Shown here: piece by piece, positions 6,242 to 14,328 of the stretch
Position numbering within the stretch: position 1 is the first letter of the stretch
Layout of the letters: the number at the start of each line of letters is the position of its first letter
NCBI GenBank assembly: GCA_002354805.1
Contig: DEMH01000004.1
Coordinates: forward strand, 133,150-197,149
From: Gammaproteobacteria bacterium UBA2675
GTDB lineage: Bacteria > Pseudomonadota > Gammaproteobacteria > Pseudomonadales > Pseudohongiellaceae
Length of the DNA: 64,000 nucleotides
Reading direction: 5' to 3'
Made by a program: the position numbers and the translations under genes
The notes under the pieces: generated by a model
What the model saw: the letters and a program-made list of their open reading frames with translations, nothing else
The model's database searches: none
What the model was told of the DNA's origin: nothing

Positions 6242-8479
6242 TCAGGCGCGATTCCCGCCACGCTCTTCCGGTGTTGGCAAGAACTGATAGTGCCGCAACG
6301 GTAACTCCCTGACCCGCTGACCCGTCAATGCGTATAGTGCATTGGTGACGGCAGCGGCAATTGGCGGGGTGGCCGGCTCACCAAGACCGCCGACCGGGGC
6401 ACCTTCGGTTTCCAGAATTATGACTTCAATTTCCGGAGACTGTGCCAGGTGTAACATTGGGTAGTCATGGAAGTTGCTTTCCTTGACTTTGCCTTCCTCA
6501 ATTGTGATCTGGCCATAAAGTGCTGCGGTCAATCCATAGATGATCCCGCTCTCAACCTGCGATGCAGCGTTGTCGGGGTGCACCACACGTCCGCAGTCAA
6601 TGGCACAGACCACTTTTTCAACTTTCACTTCACCTGCCTCGGTCAGGCTGACTTCAGCAACCTCGGCAACAATGCTGCCAAAACTTTCCTGCAGAGCGAT
6701 GCCGCGCGCGCGGCCAGCCTGCGGCGGTGTGTTCCAGCCAGCCCGACTCGCAGCTTCTCGAAGCACCCGCTGGTGCCGGGGTTTGTCGCTGAGATAGTCC
6801 AGACGGAACTGAAGCGGGTCGCGTTGTTGCTGCCAGGCCAGTTCGTCTGTAAACGATTCCAGGAAAAATGTGTGCTGGGAGTGCGCCACACTTCGCCAGG
6901 CGCCAAATGGCACGTGCGTCGGGCTTTCCACATAATCGATTTTCTGGTTGGGAATCTGGTAGGCAATATGAGCTGCCTCGGCGGGTTCATTCTTGCCGAT
7001 GTAGGCATTTTCCCACGCGATCAGGTTCCCGTCGCTATCGAAGCCGGCGCGGAAACGACTGGCAACCGCAGGTCGATAGTAGTCGTGACGGGTATCTTCC
7101 TCGCGGCTCCAGAGCGTCTGCACTGGCACGTCGAAGTGCCGGGCGATCTGTGTTGCCTGGATGATGGTGTTGGTTGACGTCGGCAAGCGGCGACCAAAGC
7201 CACCGCCGAGGTAAAATGGGTGAACTGTTACTTCTGTTTCATCCAGCCCGGCGGCCTTGGCTACCTGGCCCCGGATGCCGAGATTGTCCTGCGTGCCGGT
7301 CCAGACTTCGCAGCGCCCGTTCGCAAAATGAACGGTGCAATTCATTGGCTCCATGGCTGCATGAGCCAGATAGGGTACCCGATAGCTGGCGTCAACCACG
7401 CTGGCAGCGCTCTGCAGCGCCCCAGACGCGTCCCCGACAGCAACGTCTTTATTGTGCTCACCGGATTCAAGCGCGGCATCATACTCTGCAAAGATGTCGG
7501 CACTGGAGCGCTGATCGTGTTCGGTACTGGAGAAGTGAGGGGCCAGCTGCTTCAAAGCCTCGCTGGCGCGCCAGTAATTGTCGGCGACAACAGCAACGGC
7601 ATCTTCCAGTTCTATCACACGGACCACACCGCGGCGTTGCATGACGGCATCAACATTGTCCACTCTCTCCAGCTGGCCACCGAATACCGGCGCTGTGGTA
7701 ACCGCGGCATAAAGCATGCCCTCTGGTCGGGCGTCGATCCCGAACTGGGCGCTGCCATCCACTTTGGCTGGGATATCCACGCGTGGCAGGGATCGGCCCA
7801 TCAACGTGAATTGCTCGGGGCGTTTGAGTACCGGACTGCGAGGCGGTTCGTAGGTGGCAGCCAGCGCCGCCATTTCTCCAAAGGTCGCGGTACGGTTTGA
7901 TCCGGGATGCGATATCACGCTGTTGGCGACCTGAATTTCGTCCTCGCGCACCTGCCACTGCTCGGCAGCCGCCCGCACCAGCATCTGTCGGGCAGCTGCG
8001 CCGGCCGCCCGCATACCCATCTCTCCGGTAAAGCGCACCGAGCTGCTGCCACCGGTAATCTGCATGTTCATGATTTCAGCAGCTTTCAGAGTCAGTGCAT
8101 CCATACCGCGATCCAGCAGAGCGGGTACGGTGAATCCCATCGAGGCGGCAAAGCCTTTGATCAGGACGCCGTTAGCAAACAGATCGTCTACCGGTGCCTG
8201 CTCAACACGTACCAGGTCCCAGTCGGCATCAAGTTCATCAGCTGCCATCATGGGCAGTGATGTCAGCACACCCTGGCCCATTTCAGAGTGCGGCACGATG
8301 ACAGTAACCTGATTGTCCGGATCAATTCGCAACCAGGTGGTCAGGAATGTCTGTCCCTGCGCTGCGTGATGTTCATTTGCAAGACTCTGACGACTTGGGC
8401 GGCTGGCAGCATAACCTACCAGCAGCGCGCCACCGGCGAGTGCCGTGCCAAGCAGAAAACGACGACGGTTGAGTTTCAT
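6242..8479 (-). CDS. iorB: Isoquinoline 1-oxidoreductase-like Mo subunit (IorB type), Tat-exported
   Basis: A 745-residue large subunit of the xanthine dehydrogenase/aldehyde oxidase family. The start at 8479 has GGAGGAAAC upstream and gives a Tat signal peptide (RRRFLLG), so the enzyme is exported folded with its molybdopterin cofactor. GGGFGRR in the middle and GEPATPP near the C-terminus mark the Mo-cofactor and catalytic glutamate regions, and both are intact. Members hydroxylate N-heterocycles or oxidise aldehydes in the periplasm. Its start overlaps the stop of the Fe-S subunit gene in an ATGA, a translational coupling arrangement. No FAD subunit is present, as expected for the IorAB type, where electrons pass to cytochromes. 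The substrate is not identifiable. Confidence 0.9.
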   Translation of the reverse strand: MKLNRRRFLLGTALAGGALLVGYAASRPSRQSLANEHHAAQGQTFLTTWLRIDPDNQVTVIVPHSEMGQGVLTSLPMMAADELDADWDLVRVEQAPVDDLFANGVLIKGFAASMGFTVPALLDRGMDALTLKAAEIMNMQITGGSSSVRFTGEMGMRAAGAAARQMLVRAAAEQWQVREDEIQVANSVISHPGSNRTATFGEMAALAATYEPPRSPVLKRPEQFTLMGRSLPRVDIPAKVDGSAQFGIDARPEGMLYAAVTTAPVFGGQLERVDNVDAVMQRRGVVRVIELEDAVAVVADNYWRASEALKQLAPHFSSTEHDQRSSADIFAEYDAALESGEHNKDVAVGDASGALQSAASVVDASYRVPYLAHAAMEPMNCTVHFANGRCEVWTGTQDNLGIRGQVAKAAGLDETEVTVHPFYLGGGFGRRLPTSTNTIIQATQIARHFDVPVQTLWSREEDTRHDYYRPAVASRFRAGFDSDGNLIAWENAYIGKNEPAEAAHIAYQIPNQKIDYVESPTHVPFGAWRSVAHSQHTFFLESFTDELAWQQQRDPLQFRLDYLSDKPRHQRVLREAASRAGWNTPPQAGRARGIALQESFGSIVAEVAEVSLTEAGEVKVEKVVCAIDCGRVVHPDNAASQVESGIIYGLTAALYGQITIEEGKVKESNFHDYPMLHLAQSPEIEVIILETEGAPVGGLGEPATPPIAAAVTNALYALTGQRVRELPLRHYQFLPTPEERGGNRA

Positions 8480-8994
8480 ACAGTTTCCTCCTGGCTGCGG
8501 CTGGCCTGTCTCGCCGCGATCAGATCGCGCACTGCTCGACTGATGCGCGGGTAGGTGCCACATCGGCAGACATTGCTAAGACTGTTTTTGATGGACTCGT
8601 CATCGGCGTCGGGCTGGCTGTCAAGCAGAGCGCTGACAGCCATGATCATGCCTGACTGACAGTATCCACATTGCGGAATCTGATGCTCGATCCAGGCATT
8701 CTGCACATCTGTGTGCGCAACGCTGTCAGCGTTCTGTCCGGCACTATGACTAGTGGCACTATGGGCCAGTCCTTCGATGGTGGTAACGTTTGTGTTTTGC
8801 ACAGCGCTGACGGGTGTTACGCAGCTGCGCACGGCGCGGCCGTCGACATGGACTGTGCAGGCGCCGCAGGCAGCAATACCGCAGCCAAATTTGGTGCCGG
8901 TCAGTCCCAGCTCGTTGCGTAGCGCCCAGAGCAGGGGCATCTCCGGTTCGATGTCCAGCGAGTGTTGCTGTCCGTTGATAGTGAGCTCGATCAT
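8476..8994 (-). CDS. iorA: Isoquinoline 1-oxidoreductase-like [2Fe-2S] subunit (IorA type)
   Basis: A 172-residue small subunit carrying two [2Fe-2S] clusters. The plant-ferredoxin-type cluster uses Cys38, Cys43, Cys46 and Cys58 (GCGIAACGAC...C). The C-terminal helical cluster uses CGYC and CRC. The start at 8994 is chosen because the beta-strand MIELTING is the usual N-terminus of the family and GAGG lies upstream; the long frame beyond it has no such features. There is no signal peptide, so it is probably carried out with the Tat-tagged large subunit. A stretch of about 25 Ser/His/Asp-rich residues between the two cluster domains is longer than usual. Confidence 0.92.
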   Translation of the reverse strand: MIELTINGQQHSLDIEPEMPLLWALRNELGLTGTKFGCGIAACGACTVHVDGRAVRSCVTPVSAVQNTNVTTIEGLAHSATSHSAGQNADSVAHTDVQNAWIEHQIPQCGYCQSGMIMAVSALLDSQPDADDESIKNSLSNVCRCGTYPRISRAVRDLIAARQASRSQEETV

Positions 8995-9057
8995 TGAGGG
9001 CCTCGGCAAGTAATGTTTCGGGTGCTTGAGAAAGGTATTCGTGTCAGGGAAGATAAG

Positions 9058-9086
9058 AGAATATAGCAGAATATGAATTGCTTCAA
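9058..9086 (-). promoter_or_regulatory. Possible iorAB promoter with phased AGAATAT repeats
   Basis: On the minus strand TTGAAG (9086-9081) and TATATT (9065-9060) form a promoter-like pair with a short 15-base spacer. On the plus strand AGAATAT occurs at 9058-9064 and 9068-9074, exactly one helical turn apart. This lies in the divergent interval between iorA and the alcohol dehydrogenase. A regulator site is possible. Confidence 0.35.
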
Positions 9087-9167
9087 TTTTCGCGGGATTG
9101 CAGGATATTTTTATGCGGCAGGCAGAGCTGAGGCTGCCCAAAACCGTGCTGCTGTGAGGGCAGTCGC

Positions 9168-10361
9168 GTGAAGTCCGGAATATATACCCACACCACCCTC
9201 GCGCAGGTAAGCTTTGGCATGCCGCTGGCTGAATCATTGCCGGCCACGCTGGCTCAGCTGGAGCGCAGCGGGCAGTCCGCAAACCGGGTGATGGCGCTAG
9301 TTTCTGCAACACTCCAGCGCAAACTGAACCTGGAACAGCAGCTGAGCGACATCATTGGTGACCGGCTGGTAGCCTGTCATGATGGAATTCCGGCGCACTC
9401 ACCCCGACCGGCAGTCTGGGAAGCGATGCAGATTGCCAGGCAGCGCGATGCTGATGTGCTGCTGTCGATAGGGGGCGGTTCCATCATGGATGCCTGCAAG
9501 CTTATCCAGCTTTGCCTGAACGCCGATATTCAGGATGAAAATGAGCTGCTGCGTTATGCACGGCGCGGAGATGGCAGCACGGGCGATCGATATGGAGCAT
9601 CGGCTGATAAATCGACCCGCAATGCTGTTTTTCAGATAGCAGTGCCCAGCACTCTGTCCGGTGCTGAGTTCAGCGAGAATGCTGGCATTCTGAATCCCGC
9701 AACAGCCAGTAAAGAAGGGTATCGTGGTGCGGGGCTGAGTCCGCGTGCCATTATTTACGATCCGCTGCTGGTCCAGCACACCCCGATGTGGTTATGGCTG
9801 TCTACAGCAGTGCGGTCACTGGATCACGCAGTGGAGGGCTACTGTTCTGCGGATGCCTACCCTTACCTGCAAGGGCAGTACCTGTCCGCCATGAGGCTGT
9901 TATCGAAGGTGCTGCCCGATGTCTTAAAGGCGCCGCAGGACGGTGATCTGCGCACTGTTCTGCAGCAGGCGGTGTGGCTGGCAGGGGCAGCCCTGGGAAA
10001 AGTGCGCCATGGCGCCAGTCATGGCATAGGCTACATTCTGGGCGCACAATGTGGTGTGCCACATGGGTACACTTCCTGCGTCATGTTGCCCGCAGTGCTT
10101 AAATGGAATGCGCAGGAAACAGTCATTCAACAACGTGAAATGGCCGAGGCGATGGGGGCCGGCGAGAACCCATTGGGCGACTGGCTGCAGGGCTGGGTTC
10201 GCGACATGGACCTGCCTGCCAGTCTGCAGGAGCTGGGCATCAGCAGAGAGCGGCTGGCCAGGATAGCAGAGTCTGCGGCGCGACATCCGGTCGTGCGCAA
10301 CAATCCACGCAGCATTCGTTCGTCAGATGATGTCATGCAAATACTGGAGTTAGCCTGGTAA
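9168..10361 (+). CDS. Iron-containing alcohol dehydrogenase / maleylacetate reductase-like
   Basis: A 397-residue group III (iron-type) alcohol dehydrogenase. It begins at a GTG (9168) with GAGGG about seven bases upstream. The NAD(P)-binding loop is SIGGGSIMD. PSTLSGAEFSE is the region that in maleylacetate reductases contacts substrate. Metal-ligand positions are covered by SLDHAVE, HGASHGIG and VPHG. Maleylacetate reductases of aromatic catabolism and other short alcohol or aldehyde dehydrogenases share this shape, and I cannot choose between them. It is divergent from iorAB, which would suit a role in aromatic or heterocyclic compound use, but no ring-cleavage genes are present. Confidence 0.82.
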   Translation: MKSGIYTHTTLAQVSFGMPLAESLPATLAQLERSGQSANRVMALVSATLQRKLNLEQQLSDIIGDRLVACHDGIPAHSPRPAVWEAMQIARQRDADVLLSIGGGSIMDACKLIQLCLNADIQDENELLRYARRGDGSTGDRYGASADKSTRNAVFQIAVPSTLSGAEFSENAGILNPATASKEGYRGAGLSPRAIIYDPLLVQHTPMWLWLSTAVRSLDHAVEGYCSADAYPYLQGQYLSAMRLLSKVLPDVLKAPQDGDLRTVLQQAVWLAGAALGKVRHGASHGIGYILGAQCGVPHGYTSCVMLPAVLKWNAQETVIQQREMAEAMGAGENPLGDWLQGWVRDMDLPASLQELGISRERLARIAESAARHPVVRNNPRSIRSSDDVMQILELAW

Positions 10362-10420
10362 AGAAATTGATCACGATTGGCGATTTTCGGAATCTGCCAG
10401 GTATCTGTCATGGAAATCGT

Positions 10421-10456
10421 CTAATCCAACGAATTAGGCGTTGACGGCCGCGTCAA
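10421..10456. promoter_or_regulatory. Two inverted repeats upstream of the small lipoprotein
   Basis: CTAAT-N7-ATTAG (10421-10437) is followed immediately by TTGACG-N4-CGTCAA (10441-10456). Together they form paired dyads in the 182-base gap before the lipoprotein gene. They look like operator half-sites. No clear -10 follows at the right distance from the TTGACG. Confidence 0.35.
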
Positions 10457-10543
10457 TCGGGATCAAAGTAGGGCCGCATATTTAGCGATGTGGTACAGCA
10501 ATTATCTTAATTTTATGCTTATTGAAAAGAAGGGGAACTCATA

Positions 10544-10918
10544 ATGATCAATAAAACAGGAAAGCTGGTAGCGGGTATGCTGGTAGCACTCTTTTTGGCA
10601 GCTTGCGCTGGCACAGGCCCGCACCCGGCAGTGGGTGAGTGGGTAATTACCATCGATACACCCATTGGCGCCATGAACGCCGATCTGACCATCAACGAAG
10701 ATCTGACCGGTAACATGAGCTCGCAGGATATGGGTTCATCCGCGATTCACTCTGTTGCAATCGCCGGTGAAACATTGTCATTTGCAACGGATATTGACGC
10801 CCAGGGTACCTCCATGACTCTGGCCTTCACCGGTACAGTTGATGGCGACCAGATGAGTGGTTCGTTTGATACTGACTTCGGTCCTATCCCGGTTACTGGA
10901 CGTCGCGCCGCTAACTGA
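10544..10918 (+). CDS. Small lipoprotein of unknown function
   Basis: A 124-residue protein with a type II signal peptide: a short basic start, a hydrophobic core and the lipobox LAAC at about residues 18-21. The ribosome site AAGGGGA precedes the ATG. The mature part is rich in Gly, Ser, Thr and Asp and alternates polar and hydrophobic residues. That suggests a small beta-barrel or sandwich of the kind that binds lipids or proteins (motifs such as GEWVITIDT and FTGTVDGDQMSGSF). No family is recognised. It stands alone between an alcohol dehydrogenase and a TRAP operon and is followed by an 11-bp hairpin. Confidence 0.75.
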   Translation: MINKTGKLVAGMLVALFLAACAGTGPHPAVGEWVITIDTPIGAMNADLTINEDLTGNMSSQDMGSSAIHSVAIAGETLSFATDIDAQGTSMTLAFTGTVDGDQMSGSFDTDFGPIPVTGRRAAN

Positions 10919-10948
10919 TTGGTCTTGCGTCCAGCTTGCCATTGATAC

Positions 10949-10984
10949 ATCGAGGCCGGGTCTCGCCAGAGGTCCGGCCTCGAT
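10949..10984 (+). terminator. Hairpin after the small lipoprotein, no U-tract
   Basis: ATCGAGGCCGG (10949-10959) pairs perfectly with CCGGCCTCGAT (10974-10984) around a 14-base loop. No run of U follows, so it may act as a weak terminator or an mRNA 3'-end stabiliser. Confidence 0.5.
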
Positions 10985-11075
10985 GACACTTCGCGTTTGA
11001 CTGCTCCTGCGGCACGCCCGATCGTTCCGCTAATTCTTTCACTTCTCTGTTGTCCCTGCTAACCTCTGACTGGTC

Positions 11076-11093
11076 GTTATCGAGCTCGATAAC
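11076..11093. promoter_or_regulatory. Perfect 18-bp palindrome upstream of the TRAP operon
   Basis: GTTATCGAGCTCGATAAC reads the same on both strands without a spacer. It lies 46 bases before the TAXI gene start and just upstream of a TTGAAC (11098-11103) and a second short dyad TGTGCACA (11104-11111). The position and symmetry suggest an operator for a dimeric regulator. No regulator gene is adjacent. Confidence 0.5.
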
Positions 11094-11139
11094 ACACTTG
11101 AACTGTGCACAATTAAAAGAACTGTCAGGGGGAGTCGTG

Positions 11140-12366
11140 ATGCACCGCACACCAAGCAGCACCATGCTGCGCAAACGATGTAACAGGGCAAAGGGGCCTC
11201 GCGGCATCATTACACTGCTGGCACCATTGATGGTGTCGCTGGGACTTGCCCAAACAGTGTCGGCGCAGCAGCCCGCCTCACCAGAGTTGCCAGGGCAGCT
11301 GGCCTGGACGGCCTATAATCTGGGAACAACAGGATACAATCAGTCGGTCGCGATTGGTGCGATGCTGCGTGACCGCTACAACATCACGCTGCGGGTCATA
11401 CCCGGCCAGAATGATGTGTCGCGACTGCTGCCCCTGGTCAGCAATCGTGTCCAGTTCTCTGCCAACGGGGTGGCGACCTATTTCGCCCAGGAAGGTGTTT
11501 ATCAGTTTGCCGATCCCCAGTGGGGTCCTCAGGCGTTGCAGCTGTTGATGACTTCCAACGGCCTGAGCAACCAGGCTGTTGCAGTGGCTGCGGATACCGG
11601 GGTCACCACCTTCGCAGAGTTGCGCGGACGTCGTGTCCCCTTTGTCAGGGCGGCGCCTGCGCTTAACATATCCATGGAAGCCTATCTGGCCTGCGGTGGC
11701 TTGACCTGGGATGATGTTGAACGGGTTGACTTTCCCGGCTACGAAGCCATGTGGGAAGGCGTCATCAACGGCGATGTGGATGTTGCCTTTGGCACAACAG
11801 TGTCCGGCCCAACCCGGCGTCTGGAAGCTTCGCCAAGAGGTATTGCCTGGCTGCCTGCGCCTCATGATGACGAAGCATGCTGGCAGGGAATGCTCTCGGT
11901 TGCTCCGTACTTCACGCGCCATATGGCAACCCGCGGCCCCGGCATCAGTGACGAGCAGCCGCAGGAGGCAGGCACCTATCCCTATCCGGCGTTGATCGCC
12001 CAGTCCTCTCAGGATGAGGAGATGGTGTACTGGATGACCCGAGTGATTCATGAAAATTTCGATGACTTCAAGGACGCCGACCCGGGTGCGATTGGTTGGC
12101 AGCTGGAGCGACAGGTGTTTGACTGGGTTGTGCCCTATCATGCTGGAGCGGTTCGCTATTGGCGTGAAACCGGTGTCTGGACCGACGAACTGGAAGCGCA
12201 CAATCAATCACTGCTGGAACGGCAGCGTGTGCTCGCCGAAGCCTGGCAGGAAGCGGAGTCAGCCGGTATCAGAGACCGCGATGAGTTCAGCGAGCACTGG
12301 CAGCAGCTGCGTGCCCAGCGGCTCGAGGCAGCCGGTTTTGATCCTGTATGGGAGACCTGGGACTGA
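11140..12366 (+). CDS. TAXI-family TRAP transporter solute-binding protein
   Basis: A 408-residue periplasmic receptor for a TRAP transporter of the TAXI type. The start at 11140 is preceded by GGGGGAG. The N-terminus is long and basic, then a hydrophobic segment leads to a VSAQQ cleavage region. The mature part begins with the family pattern of a Trp-Thr-Ala-Tyr strand followed by Gly-Thr-Thr-Gly-Tyr (about residues 62-71). The protein binds a small organic acid and hands it to the membrane permease using an ion gradient. The C-terminal 70 residues are helical and rich in Glu and Arg, a common extension. Its stop overlaps the permease start by one base (TGATG). Confidence 0.88.
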   Translation: MHRTPSSTMLRKRCNRAKGPRGIITLLAPLMVSLGLAQTVSAQQPASPELPGQLAWTAYNLGTTGYNQSVAIGAMLRDRYNITLRVIPGQNDVSRLLPLVSNRVQFSANGVATYFAQEGVYQFADPQWGPQALQLLMTSNGLSNQAVAVAADTGVTTFAELRGRRVPFVRAAPALNISMEAYLACGGLTWDDVERVDFPGYEAMWEGVINGDVDVAFGTTVSGPTRRLEASPRGIAWLPAPHDDEACWQGMLSVAPYFTRHMATRGPGISDEQPQEAGTYPYPALIAQSSQDEEMVYWMTRVIHENFDDFKDADPGAIGWQLERQVFDWVVPYHAGAVRYWRETGVWTDELEAHNQSLLERQRVLAEAWQEAESAGIRDRDEFSEHWQQLRAQRLEAAGFDPVWETWD

Positions 12367-14327
12367 TGTCGCGATCCACAACCGAGATGCCAGGTGCGGT
12401 ACGCTGGCTGCTGGCGCTGTCAGCGATACTGTGTATTTTCCTTGCCATGGATTCACAGCGACTGCTTTCTGAACAGCCACTGATGGATTTTGTGATTACT
12501 GTTCAGAATCATTATTACTATGCTCTGCTTGGGTTGTTGTTGCCGTTGAGTTTTTTGGTGTTTCCCCCATTCGCCAAAGCTCGGCGCTACTGGTACGATA
12601 TTATCCTGTCGCTTGTCACGTTTGGGATATGTGCTTTCTTCTTTTTCAGTGCAGAGACCATGCTTGACTATGGCTGGGAGTTCGCCGCACCGACCCATGC
12701 GGTCTGGATGGCTTACGCTCTCTGGGCGCTGACCCTGGAAGCCGTGCGTCGCTGCGGTGGCACAACCCTGTTTGGGCTGGTGCTGGTGTTCTCAGTTTAT
12801 CCTGTTTTTGCTGAACTGATGCCCGGCCCGATCTCTGGAATGTCGTCAACCCTGGCCAATACTGCCTCATACCACGTCATGAGTATTGAGAGTATCCTGG
12901 GTCTGCCATTTCGAGCCTTTGCGCAGCTGGTGATCGGATTCCTCATTTTTGGTGTGGCCCTGCAGCATACTGGGGGTGGTCGCTTTTTCATTAATCTGGC
13001 GTTTGCCCTGTTTGGCCACGTCAGAGGTGGTTCCGCGAAAGTCGCCATCGTGTCCAGCGGACTGATGGGTTCCATGAGTGGCAGTGTCATCACCAATGTA
13101 TTGACGACTGGCCAGATGACTATCCCGGCAATGAAGAAGGACGGCATGTCGCCAGCCTATGCCGGTGGGGTCGAGGCCTGTGCTTCAACAGGCGGCGTGC
13201 TGCTGCCGCCAATCATGGGCTCCACCGCATTTGTCATGGCGACGTTTCTGAATGTGCCCTACACCTCGGTAGCACTGGCGGCGGCAATACCTGCGCTGCT
13301 GTACTTCTTTGGGCTGTTTGTGCAGGTGGATGCCTACGCCGCCCGCACCGGCCTTAAAGGCACGCCGCGCGAACAGTTGCCAAAACTGGGCGAGACTTTT
13401 CGGGATGGCTGGTACTACATCGCGTCATTCGCAGTCCTGATTTTCCTGCTGATCGTCATGCAGCGCGAAGCAGCCGCGCCGTATTTTGCGACTGGCATGC
13501 TGCTGGCGCTGAATCAACTTTCGCGTAATCATCGCTGGGATCTGGGGGCGGCAGGCCGCTTTCTGGTTGCAGCGGGGCGGCTGCTGGTGGAGCTGCTGGC
13601 CATTATGGCTGGCGTCGGCCTGATTGTCGGGGCTCTGTCGGTCACAGGGTTGTCAGGCACACTGGTTAATGATCTGTTATATCTGGCAGGAGATTCCATC
13701 TGGTTGCTGCTGCTGATGGGAGCATTGACGAGCTTCATCCTTGGCATTGGCATGACAGTGACGGCGGCCTACATTTTTCTGGCTATTGTGCTGGCGCCAG
13801 CGCTTGTGCAGGGCGGTCTCAGTCCAATGAGTGTGCACTTGTTCATTCTGTACTGGGGTATGCTGTCATTTATTACGCCACCTGTGGCACTTGGCGCTTT
13901 TGCTGCCGCCAGTATCGCTGGCGCTTCGTCGTTGACCACAGGTTTTAAGGCCATGCGCCTGGGTAGTGTGATCTATTTTATTCCATTCTTTTTTGTGCTC
14001 GATCCGGCATTGATCCTGGAAGGCAGCTGGTGGCAGGTGATAACAGGTACGACAACTGTGACGCTTGGAATCGTGCTGATTGCGGGCTCTTTGCAGGACT
14101 ACCTGCCTGGATTGGGTTTTCTGGATCGTACTGGCTTGCCAGGCACTGCCGGGCGCCTGCTGACAGGTCTGGGTGGGGTCTTGGTTGCCTTGCCCGGGCT
14201 CGAGACCTTCGGGCTGGCAGTTGGTGATGCGACGCTGCTTGGCACTGGCGTTGTGTTATCGGCCGTCGGCATCATACTGTGCAGACGGCCGTCACAGACT
14301 ATTGAAAATAAGGGCGCCCTGTCCTGA
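12366..14327 (+). CDS. TRAP transporter fused permease (DctQM-type), TAXI system
   Basis: A 653-residue polytopic membrane protein in which the small (4-helix) and large (12-helix or more) TRAP permease parts are fused, as usual for TAXI systems. The start at 12366 overlaps the stop of the binding protein, so translation is coupled. Conserved features include the glycine- and serine-rich GLMGSMSGSVITNV and STGGVLLPPIMGS segments and GIGMTVTAAYIFLA in the second half, which line the substrate and sodium path. Together with the preceding protein it forms a complete secondary uptake system. The substrate is unknown. It ends one base from the convergent esterase-like gene. Confidence 0.92.
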   Translation: MSRSTTEMPGAVRWLLALSAILCIFLAMDSQRLLSEQPLMDFVITVQNHYYYALLGLLLPLSFLVFPPFAKARRYWYDIILSLVTFGICAFFFFSAETMLDYGWEFAAPTHAVWMAYALWALTLEAVRRCGGTTLFGLVLVFSVYPVFAELMPGPISGMSSTLANTASYHVMSIESILGLPFRAFAQLVIGFLIFGVALQHTGGGRFFINLAFALFGHVRGGSAKVAIVSSGLMGSMSGSVITNVLTTGQMTIPAMKKDGMSPAYAGGVEACASTGGVLLPPIMGSTAFVMATFLNVPYTSVALAAAIPALLYFFGLFVQVDAYAARTGLKGTPREQLPKLGETFRDGWYYIASFAVLIFLLIVMQREAAAPYFATGMLLALNQLSRNHRWDLGAAGRFLVAAGRLLVELLAIMAGVGLIVGALSVTGLSGTLVNDLLYLAGDSIWLLLLMGALTSFILGIGMTVTAAYIFLAIVLAPALVQGGLSPMSVHLFILYWGMLSFITPPVALGAFAAASIAGASSLTTGFKAMRLGSVIYFIPFFFVLDPALILEGSWWQVITGTTTVTLGIVLIAGSLQDYLPGLGFLDRTGLPGTAGRLLTGLGGVLVALPGLETFGLAVGDATLLGTGVVLSAVGIILCRRPSQTIENKGALS

Positions 14328-14328
14328 A

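Noticed and set aside
6467..7177. A 236-residue open frame opposite iorB
   Set aside because: It is the complement of conserved iorB sequence with no start signal or recognisable motif.
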